Shown here: positions 49,617 through 58,395 of the stretch, piece after piece | Position numbering within the stretch: position 1 is the stretch's first letter | Layout of the letters: each line of letters starts with the position of its first letter | Assembly (NCBI RefSeq): GCF_027923225.1 | Contig: NZ_BSDI01000001.1 | Span: 225,946-289,945 of the forward strand | Reading direction: 5' to 3' | Length of the DNA stretch: 64,000 nucleotides | From: Phytohabitans aurantiacus | Lineage (GTDB): Bacteria; Actinomycetota; Actinomycetes; Mycobacteriales; Micromonosporaceae | Program-made: the position numbers and the translations under genes | The notes under the pieces: generated by a model | The model's input: only the letters and a program-made list of their open reading frames with translations | Databases searched by the model: none | What the model was told of the DNA's origin: nothing

Positions 49617-50278
49617 CGGAGACGCCGCAGCCGCCACCCGTCCCAGAAGAGGTACGCAGCCACCGGGCACCGCCCGGTCCCGTGCAGCGCGCCGGCACCA
49701 AGGCGAGCGTGGGAACCTTGCTCATCGCCGCGCTGGCGATCGGGGGACTCATCGCGAGTTGGCGCCCGCTCGGTGGCGGCGGCACTGACGACCGCGAGCG
49801 GCCGTTCATCCGCGCGGGACAGGCAGGCGAGACCGTGTCGGCCCGCGTCTTCGACGCGAAGGTGGTCGACGTCCGCGGTGCGGGCAAGGTCAGGCTCAGA
49901 GGCGCGGCGCTCGACACGGGCGGCGTCTGGATCCTGGTCCGGACCCGGATCACGGCCACCGACGAGGAGACCTCGGTCGGGTACGCCGCGCTGCGGGACG
50001 CCCGCGACCGAGTCTTCCTCGCGTCCACTCGGGTCGAGCAGGAGATGATCGGCGGCCGCTCCTTTCAGCCCAGCATCCCGGTCGAGGGTGTGTTCGTGTT
50101 CGAGGTACCGCGTGACGCGGCCACCAACCTCACGCTCGTACTCGCCAGGCAGTCGATAGACCAGCGAATGGACGCCGTGGCCGAAATCGAGCTGTCCACT
50201 TACGACAGTCCGACGATCGACAAGTGGGCCGCCACGGCAGAGCCCGTCACCATCGACGAGCCCCAGGTCGTCCCGTGA
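49613..50278 (+). CDS. Anchored extracellular beta-domain protein, second of three
   Basis: A 221-residue protein: Pro-rich cytosolic start (TETPQPPPVPEE), one transmembrane helix (about 32-49, VGTLLIAALAIGGLIAS), then an extracellular domain (ETVSARVFDAKVVDVRGAGK, GVWILVRTRITATDEETSVG, FEVPRDAATNLTLVLARQS) close in pattern to the DUF4352 immunoglobulin-like fold. It overlaps the genes before (ATGA) and after (GTGA), so the three are translated together. Function unknown. Confidence 0.78.
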   Translation: MTETPQPPPVPEEVRSHRAPPGPVQRAGTKASVGTLLIAALAIGGLIASWRPLGGGGTDDRERPFIRAGQAGETVSARVFDAKVVDVRGAGKVRLRGAALDTGGVWILVRTRITATDEETSVGYAALRDARDRVFLASTRVEQEMIGGRSFQPSIPVEGVFVFEVPRDAATNLTLVLARQSIDQRMDAVAEIELSTYDSPTIDKWAATAEPVTIDEPQVVP

Positions 50279-52284
50279 GCCAGCCACCGTCGCCATGGGC
50301 GCCACCGCCGGACGCCACCGCCGTGCCGCCTGGCCCGGATGGCACCGCGCCGCCGTCCAAGCCTGCGCCGCAGCCCGACGAGGCCGACACCGCCGTCTTC
50401 CAGCGGCTGGATCCGGACACCGCCGCTCTGCCCCGGGTAGCTCCGCCCACCGCACCCGCCTCCGCCGCCCCGCACGCGCCGGCGCTCCGGCCCACGCCTG
50501 TCCCGCCGGTCGCGGCGCCCCCACACGCGTCGCTGCATGCCGTCACCGCGCCGCACCCGGTCACACCACCGCCCCACCCCGCCGCCCCGTCGTCACCCCC
50601 ACAGCCCCCACGGCTGCCGTCCACCGCGCCGCAGTCACCACCGTCCGCACCGCCGCCGCCACCGTCCGCCGCACCGCAGCCTCTGGGCATGGCGCAGCAG
50701 GCGTCGCCGCCACCCGGCGTGCCGCACGTGATGCCGCTGGCGTGGCCAGGCGCGCATCCGCGCTCAACCCCGCCAGCCACCACGCCCGCCGGGGCGCCTG
50801 GTCCCGGCGCGCCCTCCGTGTGGGCGCCGCCCGCCGCGCCGGCGCCGGGCGTGCCAGCTCCACCACCCGCAACGCCGCCCCAAGCCTCGCCGCCACCCGG
50901 ATGGCCTCAGCCGCCGAGCACGCCGCCGCGCGCCGCGCCACACGCCGGCCCGCCGCCAAACGCCGCGCCACCGCTCGCGGCGCCGGGGCCCGCGACGTCC
51001 ACGCCGGCCGCGACACCTCCGTTCGGCTCGCCATCCACCCCACCCATGCCGCCGGCAGCTTTCCAAACCACACCGCCACCCGCCGCACCCGCGCCGGCCG
51101 CGCCACAAGGCACGGCGCCGCAGGCCGCACCCGCGCCGGCCCTGGCACAGCAACCCGCGCCCATGCCGGCCGCAGCACAGCAGACTGCGCCATCCGCCGC
51201 GTCCACGCCGGCCTCGGCACCGCAAGGCGCAGCGCCATCTGGGTGGCCTCCGCCGCCCAGCACGCCGCAGGCCATGTCGCCGGACGGCACGCAGGCAATA
51301 CTGATGCCGCCACCGGGAGCGACACCGCCAGCGCGGGCGCCGTCAGACGCCTCGCCGCAGACAGGCTGGACGCCGCCAGCCGGATCGCCACAGACCGGAT
51401 GGGCCTCACCAGCCGGCTCACCGGCGGTCATCCCGCCGCAGGCAGGATGGCCCCCGCCGGCCGGCTCGCAACCAGATGCCTCGCCGCAGGCGGGGTGGGC
51501 GCAGACGGCTGGCTCGCCGCAGGCGGGGTGGCCCCCACCGGCCGGCTCGCCGCAGGCGGGGTTGGGAGCGACGGCCGGCTCGGCGCAGGGTGGGTGGGGG
51601 CCGGCGGCTGGTGTTGCTGGGGCGTCGGGCGCACCGGCGGTGCCGGGACAGGCGCCTCTGCCTGGGCAAGCGCCGACCGGGCAGGCGCCGGCAGGGCAGG
51701 TGCCGCTGGGAGGGGCGGCAGGACAAGCGGCGGGGTCGGTGCCGGCGGTGCGCGGGTGGTGGCGGCGGAATCTTTGGGGGCTGCTTGCGCTGGTACCGGT
51801 GTTTGCCCTCGCCGTCGGCCCGTCCGCCAAGGAGGGGATCGATCGCTTCAACCGCTTTGAAACGTACCGGCCGATCACTGTTGGCGCGGACGGGTGGGCG
51901 GATTTTGCCGGTGTGCGGATCAAGCTGGTGGAGGTGACGCCTACCACCGACGCTAAGACCTTTGGCGGCGATCCGTTCGTGCTGACCGGCGGGCTCACGC
52001 TGTGGCGGGTCACGATCACGATTGAGGCGCCAAGCACCAACGCGCTCGCCGGTTGCGCCGTCAAGCTCGAAGACAAGGAAGGCCGGATTTACGGTAGCGA
52101 CCCCAGCGAGGTCGACGCCGCCCGCCTGCCGTACCCAGGGTGCATGCCGGAAGACGACAAGGCGCCGCCGCCGTTCCAGGTGCTCAACTACTTTGTCATG
52201 CCCGAGTCCGCGAGCCCGGCGGCGGTGCGGATCACGCGGTCGACCGAGACGCCGCGCTACATCCGGTTTCCAGTCGGAGGCTGA
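50275..52284 (+). CDS. Long Pro/Ala-rich protein with one membrane helix and extracellular domain, third of three
   Basis: A 669-residue protein. About 490 N-terminal residues are Pro/Ala-rich and disordered, with repeats such as PQAGWPPPAGS near 390-450 (DNA at 51430-51620). A helix (about 508-525, LWGLLALVPVFALAV) then leads to a ~145-residue extracellular domain (GWADFAGVRIKLVEVTPTTD, GLTLWRVTITIEAPSTN, two cysteines) like that of the preceding products. The long tail would be cytosolic. The coding strand changes from C-rich to G-rich near 51480. GTG 50275 overlaps the previous stop. Role unknown. Confidence 0.78.
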   Translation: MSQPPSPWAPPPDATAVPPGPDGTAPPSKPAPQPDEADTAVFQRLDPDTAALPRVAPPTAPASAAPHAPALRPTPVPPVAAPPHASLHAVTAPHPVTPPPHPAAPSSPPQPPRLPSTAPQSPPSAPPPPPSAAPQPLGMAQQASPPPGVPHVMPLAWPGAHPRSTPPATTPAGAPGPGAPSVWAPPAAPAPGVPAPPPATPPQASPPPGWPQPPSTPPRAAPHAGPPPNAAPPLAAPGPATSTPAATPPFGSPSTPPMPPAAFQTTPPPAAPAPAAPQGTAPQAAPAPALAQQPAPMPAAAQQTAPSAASTPASAPQGAAPSGWPPPPSTPQAMSPDGTQAILMPPPGATPPARAPSDASPQTGWTPPAGSPQTGWASPAGSPAVIPPQAGWPPPAGSQPDASPQAGWAQTAGSPQAGWPPPAGSPQAGLGATAGSAQGGWGPAAGVAGASGAPAVPGQAPLPGQAPTGQAPAGQVPLGGAAGQAAGSVPAVRGWWRRNLWGLLALVPVFALAVGPSAKEGIDRFNRFETYRPITVGADGWADFAGVRIKLVEVTPTTDAKTFGGDPFVLTGGLTLWRVTITIEAPSTNALAGCAVKLEDKEGRIYGSDPSEVDAARLPYPGCMPEDDKAPPPFQVLNYFVMPESASPAAVRITRSTETPRYIRFPVGG

Positions 52285-53642
52285 GCCTCCTCAACAGCCT
52301 CCTCGACAACGTCAGAGGAGGATGGCGGGGGCTGCAGGCGCAGTACCCGGTCGACCGCCGCACCGAGCAGGCAGGCGAGCAGCACGACGCCGACCGCGTC
52401 GTTGAGCAGCGACAGCGGCCCGGACAGCGGCCACCAGACGCTGTTCAGCTCGCGGGGTCCGATGAGGAACCGTTCCAGTTCCCACATCCACTGCTGCGCG
52501 GTCTGCGCGATCAGGAAGGACAGGCAGAACAGGAGCATCGGCGCCAGACCGGCACGGAACATCATCCGCAGGCTCTGCGCGAGGGGCGCGAACCGGTCGC
52601 GTACGTCGGTGGTGAGGTTGGTGCCGACGACGCGTACCGGCTTGGGGAGCCTCTGCCACCACGAGTTGGCGCGTTGGAGCAGCTCGGAGGCGGGCGGACC
52701 GGGTTCGACCAGCTTGTGGCCGTACACGACCGCGCCCACGGCCAGCCACGCCAGCGGTACGACGAGGACGGCGTCGGCGGACGAGATGGCGTTCACGAGC
52801 CACTCGCCGGCGCTGCGGACCACGTTGGTCAGCGGGCCGAGCGACGACACGAAGGTTTCCCAGGCGTCCAGCAGCCACTCGACGACCTTGCGGCCGCGTA
52901 CCCAGTCGGTGACCGGGGTGCGCACGGAGTTGAGCGCCACGACCGTGATGAGGATCCAGATGACCTCGATGTAGGCACCGAAGATGGCCACTACGGGCCA
53001 GCGGCGGCCGCCCTGCCACCAGTTGAGCAGCCAGCGCAGTACGATCGCGAACCCGACGACGACGGCGAGCGTCACCGTGATGTCGAAGGGCAGGCGGTCG
53101 TTCACGCTCTCGCGGACCGCGCCGGGGTTCGTGAAGATGTCCGCGTTGTTGAAGGTGGCGTCTTCGAGGACCTCGTAGAAGTAGTTCGAGACGTCCGCCT
53201 TCAGGTAGCCCCAGGAGGCGTACACGGCGAGGAACGGGACCATCGCGCTGGCCAGGTAGTCGAGCAGCGTCTTTGGCCGGCGCTGCCCGTCAGCGGGCTC
53301 TTGCGCGGGTGACCGGGTCACGGCGGCCAGCCACGGCAGCGACGGCAGCACCGTCCGCAACATCAGCACCAGGGCCGCGAGGGTGGCGACCGGCCCGACG
53401 ATCATGATCAGCATGCCGAGTACGGCGTTCAGCTTGCTGGCCTGTACGGCGGCGATGAAGGCGAACTCGCGCACGGCCGCGCCGGCGAAGTAGAGCGCGA
53501 ACAGCACGGGCCAGTGCTTCCACAACAACCGTGCCGAGGTCACGAGCACGGCGCCGGTATCGGCCAGCGCGCCGCTCAGCGTCTTACGCCGGCGCGCACG
53601 CGGTTGCCGCGGTGGCGCCGTCACTCCCCCCGTGGCGGTCAC
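52257..53642 (-). CDS. Polytopic membrane protein of unknown function
   Basis: About 461 residues with seven to eight hydrophobic segments (for example PVLFALYFAGAAVREFAFIA, VLGMLIMIVGPVATLAALVL, FDITVTLAVVVGFAIVLRWL, VVPLAWLAVGAVVYG). An extracellular loop rich in Asp/Asn (EVLEDATFNNADIFTNPGAV) lies near residue 150. No transporter family is evident. The start is uncertain: GTG at 53642 is used, with GTG codons at 53690 and 53624 as alternatives; none has a good ribosome site. It overlaps the convergent Pro-rich gene by 28 bp. Confidence 0.75.
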   Translation of the reverse strand: MTATGGVTAPPRQPRARRRKTLSGALADTGAVLVTSARLLWKHWPVLFALYFAGAAVREFAFIAAVQASKLNAVLGMLIMIVGPVATLAALVLMLRTVLPSLPWLAAVTRSPAQEPADGQRRPKTLLDYLASAMVPFLAVYASWGYLKADVSNYFYEVLEDATFNNADIFTNPGAVRESVNDRLPFDITVTLAVVVGFAIVLRWLLNWWQGGRRWPVVAIFGAYIEVIWILITVVALNSVRTPVTDWVRGRKVVEWLLDAWETFVSSLGPLTNVVRSAGEWLVNAISSADAVLVVPLAWLAVGAVVYGHKLVEPGPPASELLQRANSWWQRLPKPVRVVGTNLTTDVRDRFAPLAQSLRMMFRAGLAPMLLFCLSFLIAQTAQQWMWELERFLIGPRELNSVWWPLSGPLSLLNDAVGVVLLACLLGAAVDRVLRLQPPPSSSDVVEEAVEEAQPPTGNRM

Positions 53643-53744
53643 GCGGCACAGGCTAACCCAGCCGCGCCGCCCGGCAAACCCCCTGTTCACGGCCAGTTAG
53701 CTGGGCAACCTCATACTTTCGGTTGACTTTTTTCTGGCTGTTCG

Positions 53745-53772
53745 GGTTACAGTAAGTCCACCTGTTGGGTAT
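53745..53772 (+). promoter_or_regulatory. SigB/SigF-type promoter of the sigma gene
   Basis: GGTTAC (53745-53750), 16-bp spacer, GGGTAT (53767-53772), 37 bp before the start codon. This fits the GGTTT-N14-16-GGGTAT pattern of group-3 SigB/SigF factors, so the sigma gene may be self-activated. A TTGACT at 53723 might be the -35 of an extra housekeeping promoter. Confidence 0.7.
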
Positions 53773-53809
53773 AAGGCGCGGACAAGGTGCAGGTGCAGGG
53801 AGGACCACC

Positions 53810-54607
53810 ATGACCGCCACATACGCCCCCACGTGGGCCGACGTAGACGATCGACCGCTCTCCGAGAGCGCCAGCGACGTGCTCGCCGCTATGGCCGCAC
53901 TGCCAGCCGGGCACCCCCGCCGCACGGCGCTTCGCGACCGGGCCATCGAGGCATGGCTGCCGCTGGCGCGCCACCTGGCGCAGCGCTTCGCCGGGCGAGC
54001 CGAGCCAATGGACGACCTGGTGCAGACCGCCACGGTCGGCCTCATCAAGGCCGTCGACAAGTTCGACCCCGAGCGCGGCGTCGACTTCACCGGGTACGCG
54101 ATCCCGACCATCATCGGTGAGCTCAAGCGCCACTTCCGTGACCGGACCTGGGACGTACGCGTGCCGCGGCGCCTCCAAGAGCTGCGGATGAGCATCGCCG
54201 AGGCGGGCAGTGTGCTCAACCAGTCGCTGGGCCGCTCGCCGACGGTGGCCGACATCGCGGCACACCTGAAGATCTCCGAAGAGGACGTGCTGGAGGGCCT
54301 GGAGGGTGCTCGCGCGTACAACGCGGTGTCGCTCTCGATCCCCGCCGGCGACGGCGAGGGCGCGGTGCCGCTGGGAGATCTGCTCGGCGGGGAGGACCCC
54401 GAGTACGAGCTCGCCGAGCTGCGCGTGGCTCTCGGGCCGGCGCTGGCCGCCCTCGACGAGCGTGAGCAGCGCATTCTCACGCTGCGCTTCTACGGCAACA
54501 TGACGCAGACGCAGATCGCCGAGCAGATCGGCGTATCGCAGATGCACGTGTCGCGGCTGCTCGCCCGCGCGCTCAACAAGCTGCGCGGCGAGCTCACCGA
54601 CTTCTGA
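53810..54607 (+). CDS. SigB/SigF/SigG-family sigma factor
   Basis: A 265-residue group 3 sigma factor with regions 2 (IEAWLPLARHLAQRFAGRAE, DLVQTATVGLIKAVDKFDPE), 3 (RRLQELRMSIAEAGSVLNQS, SPTVADIAAHLKISEEDV) and 4 (EREQRILTLRFYGNMTQTQI, then VSQMHVSRLLARALNKLR). It would direct a general stress or developmental regulon. ATG 53810 has GGGAGGA 5-11 bp upstream. The STAS and SpoIIE genes at 26-28 kb are candidates for its partner-switch control; no anti-sigma factor is adjacent. Confidence 0.94.
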   Translation: MTATYAPTWADVDDRPLSESASDVLAAMAALPAGHPRRTALRDRAIEAWLPLARHLAQRFAGRAEPMDDLVQTATVGLIKAVDKFDPERGVDFTGYAIPTIIGELKRHFRDRTWDVRVPRRLQELRMSIAEAGSVLNQSLGRSPTVADIAAHLKISEEDVLEGLEGARAYNAVSLSIPAGDGEGAVPLGDLLGGEDPEYELAELRVALGPALAALDEREQRILTLRFYGNMTQTQIAEQIGVSQMHVSRLLARALNKLRGELTDF

Positions 54608-54610
54608 TGT

Positions 54611-54642
54611 GTGGTGGGGGCGGCCATGGCCGCCCCCACCAC
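54611..54642. terminator. Perfect 32-bp palindrome, bidirectional terminator
   Basis: GTGGTGGGGGCGGCC followed by its exact complement (centre CCATGG). It lies 3 bp after the sigma stop and 15 bp from the xyloglucanase stop on the other strand, so it can terminate both convergent genes. Confidence 0.8.
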
Positions 54643-54657
54643 GAGAGGCACGTCAGG

Positions 54658-57402
54658 CTAGGCGACCGAGCAGGCCGACCCGTTCAACGTGAACGCGGTC
54701 GGCTTGGCGTTCGTACCCGTCCAACTGCCAAGGAATCCGAACGTCACCGATCCGTTCGGGGCGATCGTGCCGGTGTAGCTGACGTTCTTGGCGGTGACGG
54801 TGGCACCGCTCTGGGTCTGCGTGGCGCCCCAGATCTGCGAGATCTGCTGCCCGTTCGCGTACGACCACACCAGCGTCCACCCGTTGACGGCTGAGGTGCT
54901 GGTGTTCTGGATGCGCACCTCGCCCTGGAAGCCGCCGGTCCACTGGCCGACCACCGAGTACGTCACCGCACACGTGCCCGTCGGGCTGGAGGTGGGCGGC
55001 GTGGTCGGAGGCGTCGTCGGCGGGGTGGTCGGAGGAGTGGTCGGCGGCGTGGTCGGTGGGGTCGTGGGCGGTGTCGTCGGAGGCGTTGTCGCCGGCGTCG
55101 TCGGGGGAGCCCCGGTGCGGTCCGCGTACAGGATGCCCCGCCCGTTGGTGCCGAGGTAGACGCGACCGTAGATGCGCGGGTCGCCAGCGAGCGCCTCACC
55201 CATGTTGCCGTACTGGTGAGCGTCGTCGTTGATGCGCAGCCACGTGGTGCCGGTGTTGTCCGACCGGTACACGCCCTTGACGCCGTCGACCGTGCCGGCC
55301 AGGAAGATCGCCTGGTACGACTGCCCCGGCGCCGCGCGTCCAAATGCGACGTTGACGCCCTCGGTGACGTTGGTCAGCTTGGTGAAGCTCGTGCCGGAGT
55401 TAGTGGAGCGGAACAGTCCGGTGCTGCCGGTCAGCCAGATGTCGCCTTCGCGTCCCGGTACCGCCTTGAACTTCACGCCCGTGGTCGGCAGGCCGGTGGC
55501 CGCGGCCGTGAACGTCTGGCCGCCGTTGGTGCTGACGTAGAACGTGCCGTTGCTGACGCCGTAGAACTTCTGCGGGTTGACCCGGTCGGACTCGACGACC
55601 GCGTTGGCCGGTATGCCCTGCGACTGCTGCCAGCTGTTGCCGAAGCCGACCGAGTAGTGCGCCTGGATGCCGGCGTCGCCCGGCGCCCACACGAACCGGC
55701 TGCCGTCGGCCGCCGCGGCGATGGTGCCGCCGGAGTTGATGCCACCCGGTTCGCCGCCCTGGAACCAGTTGGCTCCGCCGTCGGTGGAGAACGCGGCATG
55801 GCTGTCGTTGGGACGGTCGGCGTCGGTGAAGTTGCCGGACCGCACCATCACGCTCGGGTTCAGCTCGGCGTAGTCGAGGCTGGTGGTACTCGTGAAGTAC
55901 GGCTGCTGGAACATCATCGACGGTACGGCGTCGAGGTTGGTGTGCCGGAATCCACCGATGTCACCGAGGCCGCTGATCAGGGAGGCGCCGGACGGCGGGC
56001 TGATCAGGTCGAGTACCGCGGTCTCCTCCAACCCCTTCACCATGGGCCGGATCGTGACCGTGGTGTTGGTGTCCCAGTTCTTCAGGTTCGTCGAGCCGTA
56101 GATGGTGGCGCCGGTGCCGTACATGAACCGGTTGCCGTCGAACGGGTCGATCTCCATGGACTCGGTCATCCAGCCCAGCTTCGGCGTCTCCTCCGGCGGC
56201 TGCGGGTTGGCGCCCAGAGACAGCCACGGTGCCGAGGAGATATCCATCGTGTAGCGCTTGGTCCTGTTTGGATAGCCGGCCCAGTCCCAGATACGGGTCC
56301 AGGTCGTGCCGCCGTCGGTACTGCGGAAGAAGATGACGTCCGGCCACCATGAGATCTGGGTCGCGACCATGATGGTGTTCGGCGCGGTGCGGTCGATCGT
56401 CAGGCCGCTGTACCCGAAGTAGTCGTCGGAGCTGCTCGACGGGATCGGGCTGATCTGCGTCCACGCGCCGGTGGCGGTGTTGTACTTCCACACGTCGCCC
56501 TTGGCGCCGTCGTACGGGCCGCCGGTGTCGCTGGTCGCGATGTAGAGGAAGCCGCCGGCCGTGTCCAACACTCCCTTGTGGGCGATGTACCCGGTCGGCT
56601 GCCCGGCCACCCGCTCCCACGTGGTGCCGCCGTTAGTGGTGCGGTAGACGGTGTTTTCCTTGTCGGCCACGCCCACGTAGATGGTCTGCGTGGCGTTTCC
56701 GGCGGTACCGGAACGCTTGTCGAACGTCACCCAGACGATGCCCTGGTTGTCGCCCTGGTACGCGTCGCCGGGCACGGCCACGTAGTTGCCCGCGTTGGGG
56801 AAGTTGGTGACCTTCGCCCAGGTCGCGCCGTAGTCGAGGCTGCGCCATAGGCCGTTTCCGCTCGGTGCGCCCAGGTACAGGGTGCTGTTGCGGTTGGGGT
56901 CGACCGCGAGCCGCTCACCCATCCCACGGCCGGGCATGTTGCCGCCGAGCTTGAAGGGCAACGCGGTGGCCTGCCAGGTGTTGCCCTTGTCGGAGGAGCG
57001 CAGGATGGCGCCGTTGTTGGGATCCCAGCTGTTCGTGTACATGCCGGCCGCGACGTACACCCGGTTGGTCTGCACGGGGTCGGTGGCCAGGCTGACCACG
57101 CCGTTGTACCCCCACCGGTCGTAACCCACCCAGTCGAGCAGCGGCGTCCAGGACTGGCCCGCCTGGTCCCACCGGTAGGCGCCGCCGATGTCGGTGCGGG
57201 AGTAGATCAGGTTGCGTTCGGTCGGGTTGAAGATGATCCCGGGTACGAACCCGCCGCCGTCGATCCGGACGTTCTTCCAGTTGTACGGGTCGGAGGCGGC
57301 GGCCGACGCTGGCGACGACGGGCTGAGGACGACCTGCGCCGCGACCGCCGTCACGCCGGCGGCCACGACCGCCGCGAGCGCGCCGACAAGAGTTCTTCGC
57401 AT
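54658..57402 (-). CDS. Secreted GH74 xyloglucanase with CBM2
   Basis: A 914-residue secreted enzyme expected to cleave xyloglucan. The signal peptide (about 1-36, ending ASAAA) precedes two seven-bladed propellers of the GH74 type, with repeated RSSDKGNTW / RSTDGGTTW / RSTNSGTSF Asp-box-like turns and the N-terminal YSRTDIGGAYRWD catalytic-Asp region. A PPTTPPTTPP linker (about 767-800) joins a C-terminal family 2 cellulose-binding module (Trp in VVGQWTGGFQGE, IWGATQTQSG). A LacI-type dyad lies upstream. RBS AGGAG precedes the ATG. Confidence 0.95.
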   Translation of the reverse strand: MRRTLVGALAAVVAAGVTAVAAQVVLSPSSPASAAASDPYNWKNVRIDGGGFVPGIIFNPTERNLIYSRTDIGGAYRWDQAGQSWTPLLDWVGYDRWGYNGVVSLATDPVQTNRVYVAAGMYTNSWDPNNGAILRSSDKGNTWQATALPFKLGGNMPGRGMGERLAVDPNRNSTLYLGAPSGNGLWRSLDYGATWAKVTNFPNAGNYVAVPGDAYQGDNQGIVWVTFDKRSGTAGNATQTIYVGVADKENTVYRTTNGGTTWERVAGQPTGYIAHKGVLDTAGGFLYIATSDTGGPYDGAKGDVWKYNTATGAWTQISPIPSSSSDDYFGYSGLTIDRTAPNTIMVATQISWWPDVIFFRSTDGGTTWTRIWDWAGYPNRTKRYTMDISSAPWLSLGANPQPPEETPKLGWMTESMEIDPFDGNRFMYGTGATIYGSTNLKNWDTNTTVTIRPMVKGLEETAVLDLISPPSGASLISGLGDIGGFRHTNLDAVPSMMFQQPYFTSTTSLDYAELNPSVMVRSGNFTDADRPNDSHAAFSTDGGANWFQGGEPGGINSGGTIAAAADGSRFVWAPGDAGIQAHYSVGFGNSWQQSQGIPANAVVESDRVNPQKFYGVSNGTFYVSTNGGQTFTAAATGLPTTGVKFKAVPGREGDIWLTGSTGLFRSTNSGTSFTKLTNVTEGVNVAFGRAAPGQSYQAIFLAGTVDGVKGVYRSDNTGTTWLRINDDAHQYGNMGEALAGDPRIYGRVYLGTNGRGILYADRTGAPPTTPATTPPTTPPTTPPTTPPTTPPTTPPTTPPTTPPTSSPTGTCAVTYSVVGQWTGGFQGEVRIQNTSTSAVNGWTLVWSYANGQQISQIWGATQTQSGATVTAKNVSYTGTIAPNGSVTFGFLGSWTGTNAKPTAFTLNGSACSVA

Positions 57403-57419
57403 TAACGGCTCCTAGAGTG

Positions 57420-57433
57420 AGCAAGCGCTTTCC
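57420..57433. promoter_or_regulatory. LacI-type operator before the xyloglucanase gene
   Basis: GGAAAGCGCTTGC on the minus strand, containing the palindrome AAGCGCTT, 18-31 bp upstream of the start codon. It resembles the operators of LacI-family sugar repressors that control cellulase genes in actinobacteria. Confidence 0.55.
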
Positions 57434-57580
57434 TAGACGACGACCGCCGCGCACAACGAAGATCAATGAGGGATCCCCTGCGCGGGTCTGGCTGTCGGAA
57501 GCTGCCCAATGCTTCCACTCCGGCTCCGTGGCAGAGATTCACACACGTAGCTGAGTCGTGTCAATAGTTTGACATGCCAA

Positions 57581-57739
57581 CTAACTACCGGCGGCGTCCA
57601 GGCGCTCCTGTAGGCGGGCGCGGATCTCCTCCGGGGTGTACGCGCGACGGCGGCGCTCCGCCCGGACGATGACCGCTCCGGTGGCGGCCACTCCGACGAA
57701 GGCCGCCAATCCAAGTACCTTCCACCAGCGCATCCACAT
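57581..57739 (-). CDS. Small single-span membrane protein
   Basis: A 52-residue open frame shorter than usual cut-offs: MWMRWWKVLG, then one hydrophobic span LAAFVGVAATGAVIV, a basic RAERRRRA stop-transfer and a charged helix YTPEEIRARLQERLDAAG. The clean hydrophobic-basic-amphipathic plan and normal third-position GC support a real gene; similar small proteins are seen in related genomes. Start may be ATG 57739 or 57733. It is divergent from the papain-like gene with only 11 bp between starts. Function unknown. Confidence 0.6.
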   Translation of the reverse strand: MWMRWWKVLGLAAFVGVAATGAVIVRAERRRRAYTPEEIRARLQERLDAAGS

Positions 57740-57750
57740 AGGGTAGTCGG

Positions 57751-58395
57751 GTGGCCGGCACAGCGATCACCCTTGACGAGGCCGTCAATCTGACCCGTTT
57801 GGGCGACCTGTGGCTGTTTCGGGGCCGTTCGGGGCCCGACCGGGCCATCCAGTTCACCACCAACAGCCCGGTCAACCACGTCGGGATGGCCGTCGTGCTC
57901 GAAGACATGCCGCCGATGATGTGGCACGCCGAGCTGGGCAAGTCGCTGCCCGACCTGTGGTCTGGCAACCACCATCGCGGCGTCCAGCTCCACGACCTGC
58001 GCTCGGCCGTGCTGGTGTGGGCCCGGAGGTACGGTCAGCGGGCCTGGCTGCGGCAGCTCGAGCCGCCGCCCGGCGCCGAGCAGGAAAACGCGGTGCTGCG
58101 CACGATCGCGCGGCTCGACGGCACGCCGTTTCCGTCGACCACGCAGCTCGCCTGGCGCTGGCTGCGCGGGCGGGCACCGGTCGGCACCCGCCCGCGAAAG
58201 CCCAGCAGCGCGGCTCTGGAGAGCGCGTACTGCGCCGAGGTCGTCGGGATCACGTACGAGTCGATGGGGTTGCTCCCCGAGGGGCGCGACTCCAACTGGT
58301 ACGACCCCGGACGGTTCTGGAGCGGCGACGACCTGGGCCTCACCGGTGGATACCGGCTCGGCACCGAGATCGCCGTGGAGATACCGCCGGTCTAG
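57751..58395 (+). CDS. Permuted papain-like (YiiX/YaeF-type) cysteine hydrolase
   Basis: A 214-residue protein of the circularly permuted NlpC/P60-papain fold. The catalytic His comes first (H43 in VNHVGMAVV) and the Cys later (C161 in SAYCAEVVG), the reverse of normal NlpC/P60 order, as in YiiX/YaeF amidases. An acidic or polar third residue may lie in WHAELGKSL. No signal peptide is evident. Likely an amidase or thioesterase acting on lipid or peptide amides; substrate unknown. Start is GTG 57751. Its TAG overlaps the convergent gene's TAG (CTAG). Confidence 0.8.
   Translation: MAGTAITLDEAVNLTRLGDLWLFRGRSGPDRAIQFTTNSPVNHVGMAVVLEDMPPMMWHAELGKSLPDLWSGNHHRGVQLHDLRSAVLVWARRYGQRAWLRQLEPPPGAEQENAVLRTIARLDGTPFPSTTQLAWRWLRGRAPVGTRPRKPSSAALESAYCAEVVGITYESMGLLPEGRDSNWYDPGRFWSGDDLGLTGGYRLGTEIAVEIPPV

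Noticed and set aside
54658..55160. Repeated ACCACC/GGTGGT tract as a separate repeat element
   Set aside because: It simply encodes the Pro/Thr linker between the GH74 and CBM2 domains.
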